Source: Bacillus mycoides
GTDB taxonomy: Bacteria > Bacillota > Bacilli > Bacillales > Bacillaceae_G
Length of the DNA: 64,000 nt
Assembly (NCBI RefSeq): GCF_001757995.1
Contig: NZ_LXLV01000004.1
Span: 31,919 to 95,918 of the forward strand
Direction of reading: 5' to 3'
Below are positions 8,147-14,799 of the stretch, one piece after another. Every line of letters begins with the position of its first letter. The first letter of the stretch is position 1. The position numbers and the translations under genes are program-made. The notes below the pieces were generated by a model, which worked only from the letters and a program-made list of their open reading frames with translations, did no database searches and was not told the origin of the DNA.

Positions 8147-8819
8147 AAGAAGTGGTAATTCGTTTATTAATGAGTTGAATACATAATAAAAATAGAAGTG
8201 ACATGCTAATGGTTATGATGACAAGAGTCCAAGCGAGTTGCATATTACTTGCATCAATAGCCATATAAATCGCCGTTGGAATCGTTTGTGTTTTGCCAGG
8301 TATATTTCCTGCAAACATTAAAGTAGCACCAAATTCACCGAGCGCGCGAACAAAGCTTAAAATCATACCGCTAAGTAGTGCCGGAAATGCAAGCGGTAGT
8401 GTAACGTGTAGAAAAACTTGATATTCACTTGCACCAAGGTCGCGTGCGCCATCTTCAATTTGCACATTTGCGATAGAAAATCCTGTTTTTGCTGATTGAT
8501 ACATAAGTGGAAATGCAACGACTGTAGAAGCAATGATAGCAGCAGTTGATGTAAACATAATGGACTGCTGAAATAATGATTCGATCCACTTTCCAATGGG
8601 ACTGTTATTTCCGAAAATGATAATGAGGAAAAAGCCAATAACAGTTGGGGGAAGCACCATTGGTAATAAGAAAATAGTTTCTAGTAGTACTTTATATCGC
8701 CACGAGGAGCGTGCTAACGCCCGTCCAATAATCGTTCCCAAAATCGTAACGATAACAGTGGCGCAAGCAGCTACTCGCAAAGATAGAAAGACAGGTGACA
8801 AAATGGTATCAAAGCTCAT
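8145..8819 (-). CDS. modB: Molybdate ABC transporter permease
   Basis: A 224-residue inner-membrane permease with about five or six helices. The EAA loop that docks on the ATPase is visible as Gly-Ala-Arg-Asp-Leu-Gly-Ala-Ser-Glu near residues 125-145, followed by Leu-Pro-Leu-Ala-Phe-Pro. With ModA it should import molybdate (or tungstate) for molybdenum-cofactor enzymes. It starts 5 bp after modA in the same orientation, forming a modAB operon. The usual ATPase gene modC is missing: a terminator follows modB and the next gene is glcU. As I recall, the B. subtilis yvgL-yvgM pair also lacks modC, so a shared or distant ATPase is likely. Confidence 0.93.
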   Translation of the reverse strand: MSFDTILSPVFLSLRVAACATVIVTILGTIIGRALARSSWRYKVLLETIFLLPMVLPPTVIGFFLIIIFGNNSPIGKWIESLFQQSIMFTSTAAIIASTVVAFPLMYQSAKTGFSIANVQIEDGARDLGASEYQVFLHVTLPLAFPALLSGMILSFVRALGEFGATLMFAGNIPGKTQTIPTAIYMAIDASNMQLAWTLVIITISMSLLFLLCIQLINKRITTS

Positions 8820-8824
8820 AGCAA

Positions 8825-9631
8825 TTATGGCAGGATTGTAAATCCATATTTCTTAAAGATAGATTGTGCATCTTTTGATTGCAAATACTCATAGAATAAA
8901 GTCGCCTCTTTCTTATGCTTAGATTCCTTTATAACGCCTAAAGGATAGTGGATTGGCTCATGAGAAGTAGCCGCCGCCGTCTCTCCAATTTTTACTTTGT
9001 CTGAAATGAGAGCATCTGTTTTGTATACAATACCAGCATCGACATTACCTGTTTCTACATATGTTAACACTTGGCGAACATCTTTTGTAAATACGATTTT
9101 GTTTTGAATGTCATTCCAAAGATTTTCATGTGAGAGAGAAGCTTTTGCATATTTTCCTGCAGGTACAGATTCAGGTGTACCAAGTGCGATTTTCTTGATT
9201 TTCTCATCCTTTAAATCTTGAAATTTTGTAAGAGAACTATCTTTTGGGACGACTAGAACTAGTTCATTTCCAAGAAGATTTTTTCCTTCTTTTTCATTAA
9301 TGAATCCTTTTTTAACAAGAGTTTGGAATTTATCTTCTGCTGCAGAGAAGAATAAATCAGCAGGCGCACCTTGTTCAATTTGTTGTTGAAGTGCACCAGA
9401 AGCACCGAAATTAAAGGAAAGTTTAATATTAGGCTCTTTCTCTTTATATTGTTTTTCAATTTCTTTTAATGCATCTTGTAAGCTAGCAGCAGCTGATATA
9501 GTCAGTTCGACTGTTTTTCTCTCTTTAGCAGCTGACTTTTCTTTCTTTTCCCCGCTTGTACAAGCAGCACTAAATATAAGAAGAAAAGAAAGTATAAGTG
9601 CCCCGATGGATCGTAATGTGAATTTGTTCAT
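8825..9631 (-). CDS. modA: Molybdate-binding lipoprotein
   Basis: A 268-residue extracytoplasmic molybdate-binding protein. The signal peptide ends in a lipobox-like Ser-Ala-Ala-Cys at about residue 24. The mature protein has the ModA pattern: Ala-Ala-Ala-Ser-Leu near residue 50 (oxyanion ligand loop), Phe-Gly-Ala-Ser-Gly-Ala-Leu near residue 80, and Gly-Ala-Pro-Ala-Asp-Leu-Phe-Phe-Ser-Ala. It starts with ATG 9631 preceded by AAAGGGG. It is first in modA-modB and divergent from the yvgK-type regulator, with palindromic repeats between them that probably control both directions. Confidence 0.95.
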   Translation of the reverse strand: MNKFTLRSIGALILSFLLIFSAACTSGEKKEKSAAKERKTVELTISAAASLQDALKEIEKQYKEKEPNIKLSFNFGASGALQQQIEQGAPADLFFSAAEDKFQTLVKKGFINEKEGKNLLGNELVLVVPKDSSLTKFQDLKDEKIKKIALGTPESVPAGKYAKASLSHENLWNDIQNKIVFTKDVRQVLTYVETGNVDAGIVYKTDALISDKVKIGETAAATSHEPIHYPLGVIKESKHKKEATLFYEYLQSKDAQSIFKKYGFTILP

Positions 9632-9654
9632 AAAAAAATCCCCTTTCGTTTTGA

Positions 9655-9720
9655 CATATTCAATTATAACTAAATATAACTAATTATAACTAGTTATAAT
9701 TGAATATAATTTGAACGATG
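9655..9720. promoter_or_regulatory. Operator array between modA and the yvgK-type regulator
   Basis: A 20-bp perfect palindrome (AATTATAACTAGTTATAATT, 9682-9701) is flanked by further TATAACTAA direct repeats spaced about 10 bp (9664-9690) and a partial copy at 9702-9711. Its location between a molybdate-transport operon and a molybdate-sensing regulator type suggests the regulator's binding site. Confidence 0.7.
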
Positions 9721-9792
9721 TAGTTGTTTTTAAAAAATAGGAGAAATATTCTTTTCTTTGTTACAATGAAGGAAGAAAGTGAGGAATCGTCT

Positions 9793-10713
9793 ATGGATCA
9801 TCATTCCTACACAACGGAAGAAGTAGCGAAGCGATTAAAGGTATCAAAATTAACTGTATATGACTTGATTAAAAAGGGAGAACTTCCTTCTTATAGAGTT
9901 GGTAGACAGATGCGTATTGATGCAACTGATTTAGAACAATATATAAAGCAAATGAAAACGGGAAAGGTGCAAGTTACTCCTATAAAGAAGACTGAAAATA
10001 GTATTTCGAGTACATGCATCATTAGCGGTCAAGAACTAACGTTAGATATGTTGGCAAAGCATATAGAAAATCGATTGCCAAATTCTAATATATTAAGAGC
10101 GTATCAAGGTAGTTTAACGAGTTTAGTGAAGATGTACCAAGGAGAAGGAAGTGTGGTTAGTTTACACTTATTTGATGGTGAAACGGGTACATATAATGTT
10201 CCTTACGTAAAGCGTATTTTAGTTGGACAACCATGTATTATGATGAATTTATTGGAAAGAAATGTGGGTTTTTATGTCCAAAAAGGAAATCCCAAGAAAA
10301 TAAATACATGGGCTGACATATCTCAATCCTCTATAAAGTTTATAAATCGAGAAAAAGGTTCTGGTATTAGGGTGCTAGTGGATGAACAATTAAGAATTCA
10401 AAAGTTAAATAAAGAACATATTAGTGGATATGACTGGGAAGAATCAAATCATCTTGGTGTTGCTTCGCAAGTTGCGAATGGAAAAGCTGATGTTGGGATA
10501 GGGTCAGAAAAGGTTTCGCAAATTGTAAATGTAGACTTTATTCCAATAATGAAAGAGCAGTATGATTTAGTGATTTTGAAGAATAAAGAAAATGAGGAGC
10601 TTATCGAAGTTATGAAAGAAATTCTGCAATCGGAAGAATTTCATAATGAATTAAAAGCGATTGGCGGATATGATATTACGAAAACAGGCCAAATTATATA
10701 TGAAACAAACTAA
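9793..10713 (+). CDS. yvgK: HTH/periplasmic-binding-fold regulator, YvgK type
   Basis: A 306-residue predicted transcription regulator. Residues 1-60 form an excisionase/MerR-like helix-turn-helix (Tyr-Thr-Thr-Glu-Glu-Val-Ala-Lys-Arg-Leu). The remainder is a PBP-like ligand domain of the type found in ModA-related sensors, with a Gly-Ser-Gly-Ile-Arg motif near residue 195 and Gly-Lys-Ala-Asp-Val-Gly-Ile-Gly near 235. It is divergent from modAB as in the yvgK-yvgL-yvgM group of B. subtilis, so molybdate-responsive control of modAB is a reasonable inference. ATG 9793 is preferred (GTGAGG 8 nt upstream, directly before the HTH); in-frame ATGs at 9724 and 9766 would add a charged tail. Confidence 0.85.
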   Translation: MDHHSYTTEEVAKRLKVSKLTVYDLIKKGELPSYRVGRQMRIDATDLEQYIKQMKTGKVQVTPIKKTENSISSTCIISGQELTLDMLAKHIENRLPNSNILRAYQGSLTSLVKMYQGEGSVVSLHLFDGETGTYNVPYVKRILVGQPCIMMNLLERNVGFYVQKGNPKKINTWADISQSSIKFINREKGSGIRVLVDEQLRIQKLNKEHISGYDWEESNHLGVASQVANGKADVGIGSEKVSQIVNVDFIPIMKEQYDLVILKNKENEELIEVMKEILQSEEFHNELKAIGGYDITKTGQIIYETN

Positions 10714-10748
10714 AAAGCTGCTTGTCTATAAGACGAGCAGCTTTTTCT
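10712..10748. terminator. Bidirectional terminator after yvgK
   Basis: AAAAAGCTGCTTGTC-TATA-AGACGAGCAGCTTTTT stem between the convergent yvgK gene and the minus-strand peptide pair A. Confidence 0.88.
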
Positions 10749-10778
10749 ATATATAAAGGGGTTTGGGGAAACGAATTG

Positions 10779-10880
10779 TTAAACAAGACTTTGAGCAAGT
10801 GTGTAAATGAAAGCTGTAAGAAGAGTCGCTCCACTTGCAAGTCCGATAAAGTCTGATTTATTGAAAGTAATGTTGTTCAT
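10779..10880 (-). CDS. Hydrophobic micropeptide A2 (33 aa)
   Basis: A 33-codon ORF with a good ribosome site (AAGGAGA, 7 nt before ATG), the second gene of micro-operon A. The peptide has a short polar N-terminus (Met-Asn-Asn-Ile-Thr-Phe-Asn-Lys-Ser-Asp-Phe), then a Gly/Ala/Ser-rich stretch and a hydrophobic helix ending in Leu-Val. The pattern Asp-Phe-x-Gly-x-Ala-Ser-Gly-Ala is shared with peptides B2 and C2 and with the five tandem peptides at 42 kb. From memory this may be the small family catalogued as DUF3948; I could not check. No signal peptidase site is visible. A membrane-active or membrane-inserted role is inferred. Function unknown. Confidence 0.8.
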   Translation of the reverse strand: MNNITFNKSDFIGLASGATLLTAFIYTLAQSLV

Positions 10881-10892
10881 AATAATCTCTCC

Positions 10893-10994
10893 TTATTTGT
10901 TTAATGTAGTCGCAACTGCTTTTGCATCGATAAGTGTGGATAGCACCATGCCCATTGTATTTAAAAATTTATTTGATTTCATTTTGTTCATCAT
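10893..10994 (-). CDS. Amphipathic micropeptide A1 (33 aa)
   Basis: A 33-codon ORF with the strong site AAAAGGAGCGG before Met-Met-Asn-Lys-Met-Lys. The peptide ends Leu-Ile-Asp-Ala-Lys-Ala-Val-Ala-Thr-Thr-Leu-Asn-Lys, a pattern shared with B1, C1 and the shorter peptides F1 and F2. It looks like one amphipathic helix with no cleavable signal. It lies 12 nt upstream of A2, so the two are certainly cotranscribed and probably translated together. Expression is driven by the 65-bp promoter module at 11042-11106. I do not recognise a characterised family; two-peptide bacteriocin, signalling peptide or small membrane-stress peptide are all open. Confidence 0.8.
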   Translation of the reverse strand: MMNKMKSNKFLNTMGMVLSTLIDAKAVATTLNK

Positions 10995-11041
10995 GCGTAT
11001 CCGCTCCTTTTCGAATTGTTGTTGCCCTGCTTTATGTCTTA

Positions 11042-11106
11042 ATTATATGAAATATGATCGCCTGCAACTATCGAATTAGCTTACGGAAGACTTACACTTT
11101 TGTAAG
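11042..11106 (-). promoter_or_regulatory. 65-bp peptide-regulon promoter, module A
   Basis: On the minus strand: CTTACA-N4-TGTAAG, 18 bp containing GTAAG and TAATTC, then GATAGT, 19 bp, and TATAAT. The -10 is good, but the -35 position holds only TAGTTG, so an activator bound to the upstream boxes is likely. Spacings are identical in all eight modules of this window. Confidence 0.85.
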
Positions 11107-11114
11107 AATGTCCT

Positions 11115-11981
11115 TCAAAGCATATTGATATGATGATGCTCTTCAATTGTTTTTAAAAAGCTACGCATTGAATTCGTCATATAGCTATCTTTACGGCGTA
11201 TGAAAACCGTTGAAATACTACCATATTTTTCAGGGATTGCATGGCAATGTACTTTACCTGCCTTGGAAAGATGCTGGACGGCGGACTGCGGTACGAGTGT
11301 AATCCCAAGGCCGAGTGCAACACTGTTTAGTATTGTTTCTAATATATTAAATTCCATAATTCTTTTTGGCAGCAAACCTTCATCTTTAAGCCAACGTTCT
11401 AGCTTGGAGCGGTATCCACATCCTTGATTAAAAACGAGTAGGGGCGTCGTAGTGAATTCTTCTATATGAAAAGCTTTATTTTGTGTAACAAGCATTAATT
11501 TTTCGGTACTAACATCGTATTGTTCAATTAATGGATGTTTAATAGGACCTGATATAAATGCACCATCTAATTGGTGATCGATTACTTCTCTAATAAGTTC
11601 TTCTGTTAGACCAGCTTGTAATGATAGATCGACATTTGGATAGCTCTTATAGTAAGAAGACAAAATGGTCGGCAATGTGCTTACTGTTTCGACTGTACCA
11701 ATTTTTAATATACCAGATGGTGTTTCGCTATCTAAAAACACTTGTTTTAGCTCTTCAACATCTTGCAAAATTTTATGAACATAAACGAGCATTTTTCTAC
11801 CTTCAGCTGTTAAAGTCATGCCTCGTTTATGACGATAAAAGAGCGGTGTTTTCAGCTCGTTTTCTAATTGTTTAATACGTACGGTTACATTTGATTGTAC
11901 GTAATTCAATTCCTTTGCTGCGCCGCTTACACTACCACGGTCGGCAACGCTTTGGAAGATTTGTAAGTCTCGTAATTCCAT
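11115..11981 (-). CDS. LysR-family transcription regulator
   Basis: A 288-residue LysR regulator. The N-terminal winged HTH is clear (Leu-Arg-Asp-Leu-Gln-Ile-Phe through Leu-Asn-Tyr-Val-Gln-Ser-Asn-Val-Thr near residues 3-40), followed by a substrate-binding domain. ATG 11981 is chosen because AAGGAGGAG lies 7 nt upstream and it begins the canonical Met-Glu-Leu-Arg-Asp-Leu. It is divergent from the DMT transporter at 12109, with a 37-bp palindrome between the two starts. The usual LysR logic suggests it represses itself and controls that transporter in response to the carried metabolite. The inducer cannot be read from the sequence. Confidence 0.92.
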   Translation of the reverse strand: MELRDLQIFQSVADRGSVSGAAKELNYVQSNVTVRIKQLENELKTPLFYRHKRGMTLTAEGRKMLVYVHKILQDVEELKQVFLDSETPSGILKIGTVETVSTLPTILSSYYKSYPNVDLSLQAGLTEELIREVIDHQLDGAFISGPIKHPLIEQYDVSTEKLMLVTQNKAFHIEEFTTTPLLVFNQGCGYRSKLERWLKDEGLLPKRIMEFNILETILNSVALGLGITLVPQSAVQHLSKAGKVHCHAIPEKYGSISTVFIRRKDSYMTNSMRSFLKTIEEHHHINML

Positions 11982-11995
11982 TTTATGCTCCTCCT

Positions 11996-12032
11996 TGATG
12001 TTAACTATCATTATAAATGATAGTTAACATCA
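11996..12032. promoter_or_regulatory. 37-bp palindromic operator of the LysR gene and DMT transporter
   Basis: Two perfect 17-bp arms (TGATGTTAACTATCATT and its complement) around a 3-bp centre ATA, placed between divergent starts at 11981 and 12109. Such extended dyads with T-N11-A cores are typical LysR sites. Confidence 0.85.
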
Positions 12033-12108
12033 TTTTGAATCATTTTACGTGATATATTTTTTCTTTTACAATTCTCTTTGTGCAAATAGAAAGAAGTGGG
12101 GGATTGCG

Positions 12109-13077
12109 GTGAGAAGAAGTCAAATGATAATAGGTGCGTTGGCATGTTTAATTGCAAGTATGTCATGGGGAGCAATGTTTCCTGTTGCTGATCATGCACT
12201 AGAATACATAGATCCATTTTATTTTTCACTTATTCGCTATGGAGCGGTAGCAATAGTGCTGATGGTATTATTGTTAATGAAAGAAGGAAAGAAAGCATTT
12301 CGTTTAGAAGGAAGAGGAAAGTTACTCGTCTTTTTTGGAACGATGGCGTTTACCGTATATAATGTATTAATTTTTCTAGGGCAAATGTTAATGGGAAAAT
12401 CAGGTGTAATGGTAGCTTCTATTATGGAGGCGCTTATGCCGATGATTTCCATTTGTATTCTATGGGGATATAAACATATAAAACCGAAAAAGTATATGAT
12501 AACGAGCATGTGTATTGCTTTTGTAGGAGCTGTGTTTGTTATTACGAAAGGTGACATGAGTTTCTTTTTAACATTGAAAGATAACATGTTTTCACTAGCA
12601 TTTATATTTGTTGGTGTTGTAGGCTGGGTTATTTATACGATGGGTGGTCAAACATGTAGCGATTGGTCAACATTACGTTATTCTACGTTGACATGTGTAT
12701 TTGGTACAACTGTCACAGGGATTATAACTGTAATCATTACGTCACTTGGATATGTATCAGTTCCAAGCGTGGGAACGATTTCTATTGTGAAATATGATTT
12801 GTTATTTATGATGACATTACCAGGTATCGTAGCACTACTTGCTTGGAACTACGGTGTGAAAATCTTATCATCAATTAATGGTATTTTATTTATTAACTTT
12901 GTGCCAATTACTACTTTAGTTATTATGATGATGCAAGGGTATAAAATAACAACGTTTGATATTGTAGGAACATTATTTGTTATTGCAGCGCTTATTCGTA
13001 ATAATGTTTGTCAGAGAAAAGAAGAAAATGTAAATAAACAAATTTTACAAGAAAAGCAATTGCGTCAAGCTGTTTAA
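12109..13077 (+). CDS. EamA/DMT-family transporter
   Basis: A 322-residue membrane protein with ten predicted helices in two EamA repeats; the first repeat opens with Ser-Met-Ser-Trp-Gly-Ala-Met-Phe-Pro. DMT proteins usually export metabolites or amino acids. The GTG at 12109 is chosen because GTGGGGG lies 6 nt upstream and the first helix starts shortly after; the frame extends upstream to 12049 without a ribosome site. It is divergent from the LysR gene, which is its probable regulator. A 46-codon ORF follows 21 bp later. The substrate is unknown. Confidence 0.88.
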   Translation: MRRSQMIIGALACLIASMSWGAMFPVADHALEYIDPFYFSLIRYGAVAIVLMVLLLMKEGKKAFRLEGRGKLLVFFGTMAFTVYNVLIFLGQMLMGKSGVMVASIMEALMPMISICILWGYKHIKPKKYMITSMCIAFVGAVFVITKGDMSFFLTLKDNMFSLAFIFVGVVGWVIYTMGGQTCSDWSTLRYSTLTCVFGTTVTGIITVIITSLGYVSVPSVGTISIVKYDLLFMMTLPGIVALLAWNYGVKILSSINGILFINFVPITTLVIMMMQGYKITTFDIVGTLFVIAALIRNNVCQRKEENVNKQILQEKQLRQAV

Positions 13078-13098
13078 TAGGCAACTGGAGGATTTTAT

Positions 13099-13239
13099 AT
13101 GTTAGAAAGTTTATTGTTTTTCTTTGCTGCTGGAGTTGCCTGCGAGCTTGCAGCAATTAATCGAAACGGTCGTAAGAATATAAAACAACAAGCTGAACTG
13201 ATACAGCTTTTAAAAGAATTGAAGGAAAGAAAAAATTAA
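13099..13239 (+). CDS. Small membrane-anchored protein (46 aa)
   Basis: A 46-codon ORF with GGAGG 7 nt upstream, starting 21 bp after the DMT transporter stop, so probably in the same operon. The N-terminal half is hydrophobic (Leu-Leu-Phe-Phe-Phe-Ala-Ala-Gly-Val-Ala) and the C-terminal half is charged and helix-forming with a Leu heptad (Gln-Leu-Leu-Lys-Glu-Leu-Lys-Glu). The topology suggests one membrane anchor with a short cytoplasmic coiled coil. I do not recognise the family. A terminator follows at once, which supports it as the last gene of the unit. Confidence 0.6.
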   Translation: MLESLLFFFAAGVACELAAINRNGRKNIKQQAELIQLLKELKERKN

Positions 13240-13272
13240 AAAGACGACCGGGCATAGACGGTCGTCTTTTTC
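13238..13272. terminator. Bidirectional terminator, near-identical to that at 14336
   Basis: GACGACCG-GGCATAGA-CGGTCGTC stem with A and T tracts. The same hairpin and about 50 flanking bases recur downstream of peptide pair C, showing segmental duplication. Confidence 0.9.
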
Positions 13273-13299
13273 TATATAAAGGGGAAAGGGGACACAAAG

Positions 13300-13395
13300 T
13301 TATATAAGCGTAGCAGCGTAAATGAAAGCAGTAAGAAGAATCGAGCCGCTAGCTAGTCCTAAAAAATCTAATTTGTTAAAAGTCATGTTATTCAT
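13300..13395 (-). CDS. Hydrophobic micropeptide B2 (31 aa)
   Basis: A 31-codon ORF with AAGGAGA upstream, second in micro-operon B. It keeps the family layout: polar start (Met-Asn-Asn-Met-Thr-Phe-Asn-Lys), then Leu-Asp-Phe-Leu-Gly-Leu-Ala-Ser-Gly, then a hydrophobic helix, but it ends in Ala-Thr-Leu-Ile, two residues shorter than A2. It is a paralogue of A2 and C2. A membrane location is inferred; function unknown. Confidence 0.78.
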   Translation of the reverse strand: MNNMTFNKLDFLGLASGSILLTAFIYAATLI

Positions 13396-13407
13396 AATAC
13401 ATTCTCC

Positions 13408-13509
13408 TTACTTGTTTAATGTAGAAGCAACAGCTTTTGCATCGATAAGAGCGGAAAATACCATGCCCATTGTATTTAAGAAATTGTTCGTTTTCATTTT
13501 GTTCATCAT
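13408..13509 (-). CDS. Amphipathic micropeptide B1 (33 aa)
   Basis: A 33-codon ORF preceded by AAAAGGAGCGG and starting Met-Met-Asn-Lys-Met-Lys-Thr. The C-terminal half holds the shared Leu-Ile-Asp-Ala-Lys-Ala-Val motif. It is identical in protein sequence to C1 at 14507-14608 and differs from A1 at several positions, so B and C are the more recent duplicates. It is cotranscribed with B2 (12-nt gap) from module B. Confidence 0.8.
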   Translation of the reverse strand: MMNKMKTNNFLNTMGMVFSALIDAKAVASTLNK

Positions 13510-13554
13510 ATTTATCCGCTCCTTTTCAAATGGTTGTTGTTTCTTTCTGACTTA

Positions 13555-13619
13555 ATTGTATGAAATATTGCAAGAAGTAACTATCGAATTAGCTTACAAG
13601 AAAATTACACTTTTGTAAG
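13555..13619 (-). promoter_or_regulatory. 65-bp peptide-regulon promoter, module B
   Basis: CTTACA-N4-TGTAAT, 18 bp containing GTAAG and TAATTC, GATAGT, 19 bp, TACAAT on the minus strand, upstream of peptide pair B. Spacing matches the other seven modules exactly. Confidence 0.85.
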
Positions 13620-13731
13620 AATTGAAATTTAACAATAAATACTTATTTTTATTACCAACTCCTAAAACTTAGTGTTATAATCGTTGTAAGAAAATGATTA
13701 TACTTCGGATATTCAGAAAGGAACGAAACAA

Positions 13732-14337
13732 ATGTATAAAACAATTACATTTTCGTTGAAATATATATTTAAAATGGCTGGGAAGGTAGAAGTACAAGGG
13801 AGAGAAAAATTACCAGAAGGTGGCCCTTACGTTGTTGCGTGCACGCATACAAGTTTTATGGATGTTTTAATGTTAGCAGCAGGAATGTATCCAACCCAAA
13901 TTCATTACATGGCAAAAAAAGAATTGTTTGAAGGGAAATTTAAAAATTGGTTTTTTAAAAATGTAAATGCGTTCCCTGTAGACCGTGCAAATCCGGGGCC
14001 AAGTACATTGAAAATTCCATCACGCTTATTAAAAGAAGGAAAAGTAGTAGGGATTTTTCCAAGTGGAACGAGATCATCAGAAGACGTTTCATTAAAAGCT
14101 GGTGCTGTTACAATTGCAATGCGTTCTAACGTTCCGTTAATACCGGCAGCTTATGTTGGGCCATCAAGTGTAAAAGAATTAATAAAAGGGAAAAAGGCAC
14201 GATTGATTTTTGGAGATCCGATTCAAATTGATGCTGGAGAACAAGTAGACCGAAAAACGGCTATGAAAATGATGACAGATGAATTAAATGCAAAGTTTGA
14301 AGAACTAAAGGAAGTTTTGCAGCCAAATCAAAACTAA
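13732..14337 (+). CDS. plsC: 1-acyl-sn-glycerol-3-phosphate acyltransferase
   Basis: A 201-residue membrane-associated acyltransferase of phospholipid synthesis, converting lysophosphatidic acid to phosphatidic acid. The catalytic His-x4-Asp box is His-Thr-Ser-Phe-Met-Asp near residue 37. The second block is Phe-Pro-Ser-Gly-Thr-Arg-Ser near residue 107, where the usual Glu is Ser, and the last is Val-Pro-Leu-Ile-Pro-Ala. Length matches B. subtilis PlsC (about 199). ATG 13732 follows GAAAGGAACG. It is a single-gene unit lying between duplicated peptide pairs B and C. The Ser in place of Glu is worth noting but occurs in a position that tolerates variation. Confidence 0.92.
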   Translation: MYKTITFSLKYIFKMAGKVEVQGREKLPEGGPYVVACTHTSFMDVLMLAAGMYPTQIHYMAKKELFEGKFKNWFFKNVNAFPVDRANPGPSTLKIPSRLLKEGKVVGIFPSGTRSSEDVSLKAGAVTIAMRSNVPLIPAAYVGPSSVKELIKGKKARLIFGDPIQIDAGEQVDRKTAMKMMTDELNAKFEELKEVLQPNQN

Positions 14338-14372
14338 AAAAGACGACCGGGCATAGACGGTCGTCTTTTTCT
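14336..14372. terminator. Bidirectional terminator after plsC
   Basis: GACGACCG-GGCATAGA-CGGTCGTC stem with A/T tracts, a near-identical copy of the hairpin at 13238-13272. It serves plsC and the minus-strand peptide pair C. Confidence 0.9.
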
Positions 14373-14398
14373 ATATCAAGGGGAAAGGGGACACAAAG

Positions 14399-14494
14399 TT
14401 ATATAAGCGTAGTGGCGTAAATGAAAGTAGTAAGAAGAACCCCGCCGCTAGCTAGTCCTAAAAAATCTAATTTGTTAAAAGTCATGTCATTCAT
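14399..14494 (-). CDS. Hydrophobic micropeptide C2 (31 aa)
   Basis: A 31-codon ORF with AAGGAGA upstream, a near-identical paralogue of B2 that differs at a few positions (Met-Asn-Asp start; Gly-Gly-Val in place of Gly-Ser-Ile). It has the same polar N-terminus, Asp-Phe-Leu-Gly-Leu-Ala-Ser-Gly core and hydrophobic tail. It is the second gene of micro-operon C. Function unknown; probably membrane-inserted. Confidence 0.78.
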   Translation of the reverse strand: MNDMTFNKLDFLGLASGGVLLTTFIYATTLI

Positions 14495-14506
14495 TATAAA
14501 TTCTCC

Positions 14507-14608
14507 TTACTTGTTTAATGTAGAAGCAACAGCTTTTGCATCGATAAGAGCGGAAAATACCATGCCCATTGTATTTAAGAAATTGTTCGTTTTCATTTTG
14601 TTCATCAT
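14507..14608 (-). CDS. Amphipathic micropeptide C1 (33 aa)
   Basis: A 33-codon ORF with AAAAGGAGCGG upstream. The protein is identical to B1, and the nucleotide sequence also appears identical across the coding region, indicating recent duplication or gene conversion of the B/C segment around plsC. It is cotranscribed with C2 from module C. Confidence 0.8.
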   Translation of the reverse strand: MMNKMKTNNFLNTMGMVFSALIDAKAVASTLNK

Positions 14609-14654
14609 ATAGATCCGCTCCTTTTCGAATAGTTGTTGCCTTGTTTCTGACTTA

Positions 14655-14719
14655 ATTGTATGAAATATTGAGGAGAGTCACTATCGAATTAGTTTACAGG
14701 AAAATTACACTTTTGTAAG
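14655..14719 (-). promoter_or_regulatory. 65-bp peptide-regulon promoter, module C
   Basis: Minus-strand CTTACA-N4-TGTAAT, 18 bp, GATAGT, 19 bp, TACAAT, upstream of peptide pair C. It differs from module B mainly in the spacers, while boxes and distances are kept. Confidence 0.85.
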
Positions 14720-14799
14720 AAAAACGAATGAAAGTGTAATGACGAGAAGATTTGACATATGTTCATGTGATTTATTAAGTTAAAAGTAGAGGTGAGTGT

